Assembly: GCF_000422885.1 (NCBI RefSeq)
Contig: NZ_KE383943.1
Location: forward strand, 372,001-436,000
Direction: 5' to 3'
Length of the DNA stretch: 64,000 bases
From: Ottowia thiooxydans DSM 14619
GTDB taxonomy: Bacteria; Pseudomonadota; Gammaproteobacteria; Burkholderiales; Burkholderiaceae_C
The translations under genes were made by a program, and so were the position numbers. Within the stretch, counting starts at the first letter, position 1, and every line of letters begins with the position of its first letter. Below, piece after piece: positions 51,623 to 60,633 of this stretch. The notes under the pieces are model-generated. The model was not told the DNA's origin. It saw only the letters and a program-made list of their open reading frames with translations, and searched no databases.

Positions 51623-52381
51623 TCAAGGCCCGGGGCGTACATCCGTTGATGATTGTGTCAGAAAGCCATGCTGCGCCAGTTGCTCGCGCGCATAGGCCAC
51701 GCCTGATAGCTGTGCAGCCTCGGGGTGCCGCGAGGCCAGGCCAATCACCACCAGTGCTCCCAGGAACTGGCCATCCCCTTCAAACACCGGCAATGCAATG
51801 GATGCCATTTCGGGCACGCGCTCGGCTCGGGTGAGCACAAAGCCTTGCTCCTGAATCTGCCTGATATGAGGTGTGGGCGAACCGGTGTAGTGCAGCAGGA
51901 TATGGGCGGAAGCGCCGCCTGAAGCCAGGTCGCGGCGGGTGCCAGGCTCCACATGGTGGCGAACTTCGTTGTGCGTGATCTCTCGATAAAGACAGACGCG
52001 TTCATCGCCGCTGCGCACATAGAAGGCGGTGGTTTCTCCCGTGCGCTGCATCACAGCGTGGAGCACCGGCTGCAGGCGACTTCCCAGATCGAAGCTGTTT
52101 CGATAGAGCATGCCCATGTGCAGGAGGGCAGGGCCTGGCGAGTAGTGGCCGCTTTCAGAGCGTTGGACCATGCGCGCTTTCACCAGCACGCCAAGCAACC
52201 GCAAAAGCGTGGCTTTGTCCAGGCCTGTGCGATCAGCGAGCTCGCGCAATGACAGGCGCAAACGATCTTCGCTGAACGCTTCGAGAACGGAGATCCCGCG
52301 CTCCAGTACGCCAATGGGAGGGGTGGGGCGCGATGCCGTGTCGATGGGGGTGTCTGCGGACGAGGAAGCACGGCGAATCAT
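51623..52381 (-). CDS. IclR-family regulator of the lyase operon
   Basis: The 252-residue protein has an IclR HTH after a polar N-terminal tail (GVLERGISVLEAFSEDRLRL, DKATLLRLLGVLVKARMV) and effector domain (RDLASGGASAHILLHYTG). It is divergent from the lyase-Bug-rhodanese operon. The candidate operator 52440-52456 lies between them and is shared with the MmgE/PrpD promoter. Confidence 0.92.
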   Translation of the reverse strand: MIRRASSSADTPIDTASRPTPPIGVLERGISVLEAFSEDRLRLSLRELADRTGLDKATLLRLLGVLVKARMVQRSESGHYSPGPALLHMGMLYRNSFDLGSRLQPVLHAVMQRTGETTAFYVRSGDERVCLYREITHNEVRHHVEPGTRRDLASGGASAHILLHYTGSPTPHIRQIQEQGFVLTRAERVPEMASIALPVFEGDGQFLGALVVIGLASRHPEAAQLSGVAYAREQLAQHGFLTQSSTDVRPGP

Positions 52382-52439
52382 GGTTTTGCCTTAGTTGACG
52401 GGTGGGGCTTCATCTTTTATAGTTCGTTTATTAAAACGC

Positions 52440-52456
52440 ATTTTATTCAATGAAAT
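52440..52456. promoter_or_regulatory. IclR-type operator shared with 46371-46387
   Basis: ATTTTATTCAATGAAAT is the exact reverse complement of the sequence before the MmgE/PrpD gene. It fits TTTCAT-N3-ATGAAA with one mismatched arm position. A separate weak palindrome, CGTTT/AAACG, lies at 52425-52438. Confidence 0.6.
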
Positions 52457-52621
52457 GAAAATGGACCTGACTTTCTGCGTATGAGCATGAACACGCTCTG
52501 AAAGCCAAAGTTGGCTTTTTACGCGAATTGCAGCGCCTCATTTCTTGAATTCGGATTTTTAGCCTCCCTCCACGCATCTCTCCAGGTTCGTGGATTCATT
52601 TCCTTTCAATTCCTATCCACC

Positions 52622-53983
52622 ATGCCCGTTTCAGTTTTTGACATGCAATCGCTCCAACATCTTTGGGGCACGGAAGAGCTGCGCAACATTTTTTCTGAGG
52701 GAAACCGCATTCAGAAGTGGCTGGATTTCGAGTCGGCACTGGCTGCCGCTCAGGCTGAAATGAAGATAATCCCGGAGGCCGCCGCGAAGGAAATAGCGGA
52801 GAAATCGCATGTGGCCAATATCGACATTGCAGCTATGTCCGCGGAGATCCGCCGCATCAAGCACTCACTGGTGCCCGCTCTTAAACAACTGCAGGCAGCT
52901 TGTTCCAAGGAAAACGGCGAGTGGGTGCACTATGGCGCGACCACGCAAGACGTGGTGGATACCGGTGTGGCCTTGCAACTCAAGGAATTCCACGCGGTGG
53001 TGATGCGTGACATGAAGGCCGTGGGGCTCGAGCTCTCCCGCCTGGCTGTGGCTAATCGAGACGTTCCCATGGCGGGCCGTACACACGGCGTGCAGGCATT
53101 GCCCATCACGTTCGGCCACAAATGCGCCCTCTGGCTGGATGAGCTCGGTCGCCACCATGAGCGCCTTGTTCAGGCTGAGCCGCGCGTGCTGGTGGGCATG
53201 CTGGCGGGCGCGGTGGGCAGCCAGGCTTCGCTCGGCCCCAAGGCTCAGGAATTGGAGGAGCGAGTGATGGCCAAGCTGGGCCTGGGCTCTCCGGCCATCA
53301 GCTGGGCGCCCGCGCGCGACCGCTTCACGGAATACACCACCGTGCTGGCGATGATCGGTGCCACGCTCTCCAAGATCGGCAATGAGCTCTTCAACATGCA
53401 GCGCAATGAGTTCGGCGAAGTCGAAGAAGGCTTCTCCGAAGGCAAGTTGGGTTCATCCACCATGCCGCACAAGCGCAACCCAACTTCGGCTGAGAACCTG
53501 GCAGGGCTTTCGCGCCCGCTGCGATACAACGCCGCGATGATGATGGAGGGCATGGTGCAAGAGGGCGAGCGCGATGGTATTGCCTGGAAGATGGAATGGA
53601 AGGCTGTACCCGAGTGCTGCATGATTGCCGGCGCCATGCTGTTCCAGGCAAAAAACCTCCTGGCTGGCTTGAAGGTCAAGCCCGATGTGATGGCCGCCAA
53701 CCTTGACAAGATGCGCGGCTACCTGCTCTCCGAGCGCGTGATGCTGGAACTGAGCGAGCGGCTTGGGAAGCAGACCGCGCATGAATGGATCTACGAGGCC
53801 TCTATGCACGGGATAGAGAACAAACTGGCCTTCGCAGATGCCATGCGCCAGCACGAAGGTCTTGGCAAAGCGCTTTCGGATGCAGAGATCCTGGATTTCA
53901 CAGATCCCACTGCTTACCTCGGCCAATGCGCCGCTTCCGTCGACCGCGTCGTGGCACAGCAGAGTGGCTGGCTGAACCGCTGA
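52622..53983 (+). CDS. aspartase/fumarase-superfamily lyase (PurB/PcaB-like)
   Basis: The 453-residue protein has the superfamily conserved regions: HYGATTQDVVDT (about 103-114), GRTHGVQALPITFG with His155, and the signature loop GSSTMPHKRNP (277-287). Superfamily members eliminate or cycloisomerise substituted succinyl or carboxymuconate compounds. Sequence style is closer to 3-carboxy-cis,cis-muconate cycloisomerase or adenylosuccinate lyase, but context with Bug and IclR points to a catabolic substrate. Upstream start alternatives give non-typical extensions. Confidence 0.9.
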   Translation: MPVSVFDMQSLQHLWGTEELRNIFSEGNRIQKWLDFESALAAAQAEMKIIPEAAAKEIAEKSHVANIDIAAMSAEIRRIKHSLVPALKQLQAACSKENGEWVHYGATTQDVVDTGVALQLKEFHAVVMRDMKAVGLELSRLAVANRDVPMAGRTHGVQALPITFGHKCALWLDELGRHHERLVQAEPRVLVGMLAGAVGSQASLGPKAQELEERVMAKLGLGSPAISWAPARDRFTEYTTVLAMIGATLSKIGNELFNMQRNEFGEVEEGFSEGKLGSSTMPHKRNPTSAENLAGLSRPLRYNAAMMMEGMVQEGERDGIAWKMEWKAVPECCMIAGAMLFQAKNLLAGLKVKPDVMAANLDKMRGYLLSERVMLELSERLGKQTAHEWIYEASMHGIENKLAFADAMRQHEGLGKALSDAEILDFTDPTAYLGQCAASVDRVVAQQSGWLNR

Positions 53984-54026
53984 AGTTCTTCCTCTTCCGA
54001 CTAATTACGCCTGGAGACAAAACACT

Positions 54027-55022
54027 ATGAAAACTCTCGTTTCACGCCGCGGTCTTGTGGCTATGGCATTAAGCGTTTGCGGCGCCGTTTCGGCTCTTTC
54101 AGTGGCTGCACCGGCTGCTGCTGCCTATCCGGAGCAGCCCATCAAGCTGGTCGTCGGTTTTCCTCCGGGCGGCGGCGGCGATCTCTATGGACGCATGATC
54201 GCCCAGGCCCTCAGCAAGAGCGTAGGGCAGACCGTCGTGGTTGATAACAAGGCGGGCGCCGGCGGAAATATTGCGGCTGATATCGTGGCCAAGTCAAAAC
54301 CCGATGGCTACACACTCCTGCTGGCGATGAGCGGTAATCTGGCGGTCGCGGCCGCTACCAAGCCGCAGAGCATCCCCTACAAGGTGCCGGATGATTTCGC
54401 ACCCATAGGCCTCATTCTGGAGGCGCCGCACGGGCTGTTCGTGGCACACAATTCGCGATTCAAAACCGCCAAGGAATACCTTGCTGCAGCTAAAACACAG
54501 AAACTGAGTTTTGCTTCCACGGGCACCGGCGCAGCGGCGCACATTGGCATGGAGATGGTCAAGCAGGCTGCGGGCGTTGATATCCTGCACGTGCCCTATA
54601 AGGGTTCCGGCCCTGCCATCACAGATATGCTGGGTGGCCAGGTAGACGCCTTCTTTGCTACGGCTTCGCCGCTGGTCGGCCAAGTGCGTCAGGGCCAATT
54701 GCGCCTGCTCGCCATAACCGGTGAGAAGCGCAATGCCGCCATTCCCGATGTGCCTACCTTCAAAGAGCTGGGCCTGAACATTCCGGTCACTCAGTGGTAT
54801 GGTCTGGTTGCGCCTGCTGGCACGCCCGAGCCTGTGGTCAAGTTCCTTGCTGAGCATCTCAGCAAGGCTCTGAGTACCGCAGAGGTGCGTGACGCTATCC
54901 GCAAGGATGCCGCCACGGAGCGCGACTTACCCCAAGACCGTTTTCAAAAATTCATTCTGGAAGACATCGCTCGCTATAAGAGCGCCCTGACTCCTGCACT
55001 GCTTAAGGAAATTACTCAATGA
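54027..55022 (+). CDS. Bug/TctC-family periplasmic receptor 5
   Basis: The 331-residue protein has a signal peptide and the Bug hallmarks YPEQPIKLVVGFPPGGGGDLYGRMI, DNKAGAGGN and KPDGYTLLLAMSG. It lies 43 bp after the lyase gene and overlaps the rhodanese gene by 4 bp, placing it in the lyase operon. Confidence 0.93.
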   Translation: MKTLVSRRGLVAMALSVCGAVSALSVAAPAAAAYPEQPIKLVVGFPPGGGGDLYGRMIAQALSKSVGQTVVVDNKAGAGGNIAADIVAKSKPDGYTLLLAMSGNLAVAAATKPQSIPYKVPDDFAPIGLILEAPHGLFVAHNSRFKTAKEYLAAAKTQKLSFASTGTGAAAHIGMEMVKQAAGVDILHVPYKGSGPAITDMLGGQVDAFFATASPLVGQVRQGQLRLLAITGEKRNAAIPDVPTFKELGLNIPVTQWYGLVAPAGTPEPVVKFLAEHLSKALSTAEVRDAIRKDAATERDLPQDRFQKFILEDIARYKSALTPALLKEITQ

Positions 55023-55876
55023 GCTATGAAACCCTGATCTCCGTTGACCAACTGATCAAACTGCGCGAAGGCGCTACGCCCGCCCTGGTGATCGATTGCA
55101 GCTTCGAATTGACGGATCTCACCGCAGGACGGCGCGCCTATGACGCTGGCCACGTGCCCGGGGCCGTGTTCGTGGATCTGGAGCACACCATGAGTGCGGA
55201 GAAAACCGGCAAGAATGGCCGGCACCCTCTGCCTTCCAAAGAGGCCTTCGTGCAATCGATGGCTGCATTGGGCTTGAACGACGATACCCAGGTGATCGCT
55301 TACGACAACGCAGGTGGCATGTACGCGGCCCGCTTGTGGTGGATGCTGCGTTGGGTAGGCCACTCGTCTGCCGCGTTGCTGGATGGCGGCGTCGCTGCCT
55401 GGAAAGCCGCCGGCCACTCGCTGGAAACTGCGGCGCCCGCACCCTTGGCCAAGGGAAACTTCAGCCTGCGTCCCACGCTGGTCAGCACCGTGGACTACGA
55501 AGCTGTGAAAGCCAATATCGACACCAAGCAACAGCTGGTGCTGGATGCCCGTGCTCCGGATCGTTTCCGTGGCGAGAACGAAACGCTGGATCCCATTGGA
55601 GGCCATATCCCAGGTGCCCGCAACCGCTTGTTCCGGGACAACCTGGCCGCCGATGGGCGCTTCAAACCGGCTGAGCAATTGCGCCAGGAGTTCGATGCAG
55701 TGACAGGCGGCAGGCCCGCTACTGAGTTGATCAGCCAATGCGGCTCGGGCGTGACAGCCAGCCACAACCTGCTGGCCATGGAAATCGCTGGCCTCAAGGG
55801 CGCAGCGCTCTACCCTGGTTCCTGGAGCGAGTGGAGTGCGCAGCCAGGTGCGCCCATCGCCACCGGATCGAACTAG
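55019..55876 (+). CDS. rhodanese-family sulfurtransferase (SseA/TST-like)
   Basis: The 285-residue protein has two rhodanese domains. The first (YDAGHVPGAVFVDLE) lacks the catalytic cysteine. The second carries the active-site loop ISQCGSGVTA with Cys241. CGSGVTA is typical of 3-mercaptopyruvate sulfurtransferases. It is translationally coupled to the Bug gene (ATGA). Its place in the lyase operon suggests the pathway may yield a sulfur-containing or mercapto intermediate (inference). Confidence 0.92.
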   Translation: MSYETLISVDQLIKLREGATPALVIDCSFELTDLTAGRRAYDAGHVPGAVFVDLEHTMSAEKTGKNGRHPLPSKEAFVQSMAALGLNDDTQVIAYDNAGGMYAARLWWMLRWVGHSSAALLDGGVAAWKAAGHSLETAAPAPLAKGNFSLRPTLVSTVDYEAVKANIDTKQQLVLDARAPDRFRGENETLDPIGGHIPGARNRLFRDNLAADGRFKPAEQLRQEFDAVTGGRPATELISQCGSGVTASHNLLAMEIAGLKGAALYPGSWSEWSAQPGAPIATGSN

Positions 55877-56002
55877 GGCGTGTTCACACTAAATTCGCCC
55901 TTCAATGGTGTGGTGCTTTCAGCGCGTCACACCACGTAAGTTGCCGATGATTGGTATAAGAACGTGTTTGCAATATGTGGCAAACACGTTCCAGGATATG
56001 CA

Positions 56003-58306
56003 ATGACCTCTTCAGCCGCGTTTCTTCCGCATAGCTCCCATTGGGGCGTGTTCACTGCTCGTGCGGAGGGTGACACCGTTGCAGTTCGTCCCTATCCTGG
56101 CGATCCAGATCCCAACCCCATCCTGGACAACTTCACCAACGCGCTCCGGCATCGCGCCCGAGTGACCACGCCCATGGTTCGGCGTGGTTGGTTGGAGCGC
56201 GGCCCCGGTCCGGATGCCACCCGCGGAAGCGATGATTTCGTCGCAATGCCTTGGGCGGAGGTGCTTGATCGCCTTGCGGCTGAGTTGCAACGAGTCAAGG
56301 ACACCTATGGCAGCGGCGCCATCTTCGGTGGCTCTTATGGATGGTCAAGCGCTGGGCGCTTCCATCATGCTCAAAGCCAGGTGCACCGATTCCTTAATAC
56401 CGCGATGGGCGGTTATGTCCGTTCGGTTAATAGCTATAGCGCGGGTGCCTCTGCGGTGATCTTGCCGCATGTGCTGGGCAGCATGGAGCAGGTTGCGCGT
56501 AACAACGTGACCTGGGAGCAGATCGTTGAGCATTCCGAGGTCGTGCTTGCGTTCGGTGGCATGGCGCTCAAGAACTCCCGCGTGGCTTCGGGCGGTATCA
56601 GCAAACACATTGAGCGCAGCTCCATGCGGGATGCGGCTCGGCGCGGTTGCCGATTCGTATCTTTCAGCCCGCTGAAAAGCGATATGCCTGACGAGGCTGG
56701 TTTTGAATGGTTCCCTGTCAGGCCGGCCACCGACACCGCGCTAATGCTGGCGCTCGTGCACTCGCTGGTACGTGATGGGCTGCACGATCGGGCTTTCATC
56801 GACCAGTATTGCGATGGCTGGTCGACTTTCGAGGATTACCTGATGGGCCGCACCGATGGGGTGGCCAAGTCTGCCGCATGGGCAGCGCCAATTTGCGATA
56901 TCTCTGCCGAACAGATCGAGGCGCTGGCGAAGTCACTCCCCGGCAAGCGCTGCCTGGTGGTAGTGGCCCATTCATTGCAGCGCGCTGAGCACGGCGAGCA
57001 GCCGGTATGGATGGGGGCTGTACTTGCTGCTGCCCTAGGCCAATTGGGCCTGCCAGGTGGTGGGTACAACTATGCGCTGGGCACCCTGGCGCATTACGGC
57101 AAGAGAAACAACTCGGTTCCGGCAGGCGCGTTGCCCCAGGGCGGAAATGGGATCAGGGAATTCATCCCGGTGGCCCGAATTACCGACATGCTGTTGAACC
57201 CTGGCCAGCCTTTTGATTACGACGGCAAGCGGCGCAACTATCCACACATCAAGATGGCCTACTGGGCAGGGGGCAATCCGTTCCATCATCACCAGGATCT
57301 GGCTCGGCTGGCCGAAGGCTTTCGGACGCTTGATACCTTTGTCGTGCATGAGATCGCCTGGACGGCCACGGCGCGCCACGCGGACATCGTTCTGCCTTGC
57401 ACCATGACCCTTGAGCGTGAGGACATCGGCGTTACACCGACCGATCCCGTGATGGTTGCCATGCATCGCATTGCCGAGCCCAACGGGCTGGCGCGCGATG
57501 ACTACGATATCTTCACTGATTTGGCTGAGCGTCTTGGCAAGCGCGAAGCTTTCACGGAAGGCCGAGACACGCGCCAGTGGCTTGCTCATCTGTATGAACG
57601 CACTCGCCAGGGGTTGCAGGACCAGGGACTTGAAGCCCCCAGCTTTGATGAGTTTTGGGCGCGGGGAAACATGGATTTACCGATAGGGCCGGACGACGGC
57701 GGCATGCTCCGCGCGTTTCGCCAAGACCCCGTAGCCAACCCGCTGCCCACGCCCTCTGGCAAGGCGCAGATTAGCTCTCCTACAGTGGCGAGCTTTGGTT
57801 ATGCGGACTGCCCGGGTCATCCCGCCTGGCTGCCTGCCAAGGAAGTGCCGAACAGCGACTACCCGTTGTGGCTCGTGGCCAATCAGCCGGCCAGCCGCTT
57901 GCACAGTCAGCTGGACTTTGGCGCCCATAGCCAGTCCACCAAACGCCAACAACGCGAAGTTTGCACGCTCCATCCTGACGCTGCGGCCGCGCGCGGCATC
58001 GCGGAAGGCGATGTGGTTCGTCTGTTCAATGCGAGGGGTGCGTGCTTGGCGTCTGCAGTTTTGTCCTCCGACATGCGTGCCGATGTGGTTCAGCTGCCCA
58101 CAGGCGCCTGGTATGATCCGGTGATCCAGAAAGACGGCAAGCCTCTTTGTGTGCACGGAAATCCCAACGTGCTCACCCAGGACGTGGGCACTTCGTCCTT
58201 GGCGCAAGGATGTTCAGGTCAACTGGGCATCGTGCAGATCGAAAAATTCAACGGTACGCTGCCACCAGTTCGTGCGTTCGAGCCACCGGCTGCTCAGACT
58301 GTTTGA
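56003..58306 (+). CDS. cytoplasmic molybdopterin oxidoreductase, BisC/DMSO-reductase type
   Basis: The 767-residue molybdoenzyme has SSHWGVFTAR at the N-terminus, RYVRSVN-like segments leading to SYSAGAS with Ser146 as the probable molybdenum ligand, and a C-terminal cofactor-binding domain (GDVVRLFNARGACLA). It lacks an Fe-S-binding Cys motif and a Tat signal, as in biotin/methionine sulfoxide reductases of the BisC type. Likely reduces an S- or N-oxide in the cytoplasm. It follows the lyase operon after 126 bp in the same direction. Confidence 0.9.
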   Translation: MTSSAAFLPHSSHWGVFTARAEGDTVAVRPYPGDPDPNPILDNFTNALRHRARVTTPMVRRGWLERGPGPDATRGSDDFVAMPWAEVLDRLAAELQRVKDTYGSGAIFGGSYGWSSAGRFHHAQSQVHRFLNTAMGGYVRSVNSYSAGASAVILPHVLGSMEQVARNNVTWEQIVEHSEVVLAFGGMALKNSRVASGGISKHIERSSMRDAARRGCRFVSFSPLKSDMPDEAGFEWFPVRPATDTALMLALVHSLVRDGLHDRAFIDQYCDGWSTFEDYLMGRTDGVAKSAAWAAPICDISAEQIEALAKSLPGKRCLVVVAHSLQRAEHGEQPVWMGAVLAAALGQLGLPGGGYNYALGTLAHYGKRNNSVPAGALPQGGNGIREFIPVARITDMLLNPGQPFDYDGKRRNYPHIKMAYWAGGNPFHHHQDLARLAEGFRTLDTFVVHEIAWTATARHADIVLPCTMTLEREDIGVTPTDPVMVAMHRIAEPNGLARDDYDIFTDLAERLGKREAFTEGRDTRQWLAHLYERTRQGLQDQGLEAPSFDEFWARGNMDLPIGPDDGGMLRAFRQDPVANPLPTPSGKAQISSPTVASFGYADCPGHPAWLPAKEVPNSDYPLWLVANQPASRLHSQLDFGAHSQSTKRQQREVCTLHPDAAAARGIAEGDVVRLFNARGACLASAVLSSDMRADVVQLPTGAWYDPVIQKDGKPLCVHGNPNVLTQDVGTSSLAQGCSGQLGIVQIEKFNGTLPPVRAFEPPAAQTV

Positions 58307-58423
58307 ACCGGGTAGGGCGGGCTTGGTATCTTCAATGATGCCAGCGGCTTTGTTCCCTATTGATGGCTGCGTTCGGTGCTTCGTTGAGTACTCATACCGA
58401 CATGCTTCCGAAAATACAAATCC

Positions 58424-58472
58424 GTTCGGGCTGAGCTTGTCGAAGCCTTGCGCAACGCTTAGACAGGCTCAG
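58424..58472. repeat. REP-like hairpin
   Basis: CTGAGCTTGTCGAA (58431-58444) and TTAGACAGGCTCAG (58459-58472) are inverted at 12 of 14 positions. The sequence GTTCGGGCTGAGCTTGTCGA belongs to the widespread REP family with core GAGCCTGTCGAA. It probably acts as an mRNA 3'-end structure after the molybdoenzyme gene. Confidence 0.7.
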
Positions 58473-58631
58473 AAGGTGTGAACGAATCCCTCATGCCCGC
58501 CTTGGCCGCCAAAAACCACCCGCTCGGCGTTGCAAATGCTCGCCATAGCCCGAGCTATGCCTGCGCTTTGCGCCTTGATCGGGCGGCGTTTGACGACCCT
58601 CGCGGCCACGCCGGATTCATTCACACCTTCT
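58471..58631. mobile_element. palindromic MITE-like repeat (161 bp)
   Basis: The element has 19-bp ends AGAAGGTGTGAA(C/T)GAATCC in inverted orientation (one mismatch). Its whole length is an imperfect palindrome, with a perfect centre CATAGC-CCGA-GCTATG near 58550. Its left end matches the repeats at 10802 and 21080. There is no coding capacity. The 424-bp region 58307-58731 otherwise holds only the REP hairpin. Confidence 0.7.
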
Positions 58632-58731
58632 CAGCCCGAACCGTGGTTTTGATTGAACCCCTCTCGCCGCTCGGCACAAACCATCGACCCTGGGCACAAT
58701 TGGTATCCATCGATTGAACGCAATTCAGTGC

Positions 58732-59436
58732 TCAGGCGTGCCCGTCATTTCTGAGCATCCGCTGGCACCCAGCTAGGATGTGTTGCTCAGCGTCGCGTGC
58801 CGCGTCGGCTTTACTTCCCGCCGCGATGGCTTCGTAGATCCGGCGATGCTCACTCAATGATTTCCGCATATTTCCCGGATGGTCGAAGTTCTGCCTGCGG
58901 AACAGATGCAACTCCTTGACGAAGTCAGAGTAAACGCGAACGGCTCGTTTGCTGCCGCAAAGGGCCGTCACTGCGGAGTGGAAGTCAAGGTTCAGGTCGT
59001 AGTACCTCCCACTATCAGCTGCTTCGGTGGCCGCGTCCATCTCATCGATCAGACCTCGGAGTCGCTCCACGTCTTTAGTGGAACGTAGTTCGGCTGCGCT
59101 GCCGGCAATGAATCCGAATACAACAGCTCTGAGTTCCGAGATTTCGACCATCTCCCCCACGGTCAACTCGCGAACATAGACCCCCCGGTTGAGAACCGGT
59201 GTTACCAATCCGAAGCCCGTAAGAATTCGGATGGCTTCTCGAATCGGCCCGCGGCTAACCCCCATTCGTGCGGCCAGAGCGACTTCATTCAGGCGCTCCC
59301 CCGGTTTCACGTCTCCTCTGTAGATCAATTCTTTGATGCTCTCCGCTACCCGCAGCGGCAAGCTTGTGTCTGGCCGCTGGGAAGGTACCTCAGCATCACC
59401 GGCACTTGATCGAGCCTCGTCGGGAATAACTGCCAT
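58732..59436 (-). CDS. GntR-family regulator (FCD subfamily)
   Basis: The 234-residue protein has the GntR HTH (GERLNEVALAARMGVSRGPIREAIRILTGFGLV) and an FCD domain with the metal-binding His pattern (NLDFHSAVTALCG, SEHRRIYEAI). It is divergent from the asparaginase-like operon and probably represses it through the double operator at 59503-59538. Confidence 0.92.
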   Translation of the reverse strand: MAVIPDEARSSAGDAEVPSQRPDTSLPLRVAESIKELIYRGDVKPGERLNEVALAARMGVSRGPIREAIRILTGFGLVTPVLNRGVYVRELTVGEMVEISELRAVVFGFIAGSAAELRSTKDVERLRGLIDEMDAATEAADSGRYYDLNLDFHSAVTALCGSKRAVRVYSDFVKELHLFRRQNFDHPGNMRKSLSEHRRIYEAIAAGSKADAARDAEQHILAGCQRMLRNDGHA

Positions 59437-59502
59437 ACAAGAACACCTTTTTTGGGATGAGAAAGCGTCACCTAGGGTTAACCCCGAAGATGATCCTCAT
59501 GA

Positions 59503-59538
59503 AAAGTGACTACACTTTATTTAAAAGTGAAGTCACTT
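59503..59538. promoter_or_regulatory. double GntR operator
   Basis: AAAGTG-ACTA-CACTTT (59503-59518) and AAGTGA-AG-TCACTT (59525-59538) are two perfect inverted repeats. Equivalent positions are 21 bp apart, two turns of the helix. Both share AAAAGTGA-N2/3-CACTT. They lie between the GntR gene and the asparaginase-like gene. Confidence 0.65.
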
Positions 59539-59567
59539 ATTTTAAAACTGTGTTCAATCATAGCCCC

Positions 59568-60608
59568 ATGACTCCTGAATCGAGCAGAACCAACCCAGCT
59601 TCCAAGGCCAATAAGCCGAGGATCGCTGTGATTGGCGCTGGCGGCACGATCAGTACCCTCAGTGAGCTCGGATCTCTCGATCTGGTGAACTACATGGCAT
59701 TTGGCTCCATGCTGAGTGTTGAAGAGGTGTTGTCTGCCGTGCCGGAGGCTGGGCATTTTGCAGATGTCGTTCCAGTTCCGTTCAATACCGGTTCTTCCAC
59801 TTCCTGGGGGTACCCCGAGTGGCACTCGTTGGTGCAATTGATCAACTGCCTGGAGCAAGATCACGGCCCTGTAGATGGCATCGTCATTCTTCATGGCACG
59901 GGAACTCTGGAAGAGACAGCATACTTTTTGAACCTCTGCCTCAAGAGCCCTAAGCCCGTGGTGTTCACTGGCTCTCAACGGCCCTTGAGTGCCATCTCCT
60001 CAGACGCACCCTTGAATCTGGTGAACGCGTTACGGGTCGCTGGAAGCCCCGATGCGCGTGGCATGGGAGTGCTTGTTTGCCTGAATGACGAGATCCATGC
60101 GGCGCGCGATGTCGTCAAGGGCGCGACTTCGCGGCTACATGCCTTTCGGACTCCAGACTTCGGACTTCTTGGTGAGGTCAATGGGGACGGTGTGAACTTC
60201 TACCGGCGTCCTGTTCGCAGGAATTACCCGGAAAGCGAATTCGACATCGGATCGCTGGACGCTCTGCCGCGAGTGGACATCGCCTATTCCTACGCAGGTG
60301 AAGATGGGCAGGTCGTGCGTGCTTTGGCCGCGGCTGGCGCGCAAGGGCTCGTCGTGGCAGGGTTCCCCGGGGGGCGCCTTTCTCCTGCTCAACGAGAGGC
60401 ATGCTTACAGGCGATCGACGCGGGGGTGGCGATCGTCGTCTCTACTCGCGCGGGCTCTGGTCGCGCTCACCTTGCCCAGGATTTGACACAAGGCGGCATG
60501 GTCGCAGCCGACAACCTGAGTCCGCAGAAAGCTCGAATTCTGCTGGCACTCGCGCTCACCGTCTCTCGTGAAAAAACCGAGCTTGAACGAATCTTTGCCC
60601 GCTACTGA
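59568..60608 (+). CDS. asparaginase-like protein with altered second catalytic motif
   Basis: The 346-residue protein has the asparaginase fold: GAGGTIST with the nucleophile Thr27, and HGTGTLEETA (109-118). Canonical asparaginases have HGTDT; here the Asp is Gly112, so the second catalytic triad (Thr-Asp-Lys) is incomplete although Thr111 and a Lys in DVVKG remain. It may hydrolyse a different amide or be a lactonase-like variant. No Shine-Dalgarno precedes the ATG; translation may be leaderless or start upstream. It lies 25 bp before a Bug gene. Confidence 0.85.
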   Translation: MTPESSRTNPASKANKPRIAVIGAGGTISTLSELGSLDLVNYMAFGSMLSVEEVLSAVPEAGHFADVVPVPFNTGSSTSWGYPEWHSLVQLINCLEQDHGPVDGIVILHGTGTLEETAYFLNLCLKSPKPVVFTGSQRPLSAISSDAPLNLVNALRVAGSPDARGMGVLVCLNDEIHAARDVVKGATSRLHAFRTPDFGLLGEVNGDGVNFYRRPVRRNYPESEFDIGSLDALPRVDIAYSYAGEDGQVVRALAAAGAQGLVVAGFPGGRLSPAQREACLQAIDAGVAIVVSTRAGSGRAHLAQDLTQGGMVAADNLSPQKARILLALALTVSREKTELERIFARY

Positions 60609-60633
60609 TTTGAACCAACCCTTAGGAGAAAGC

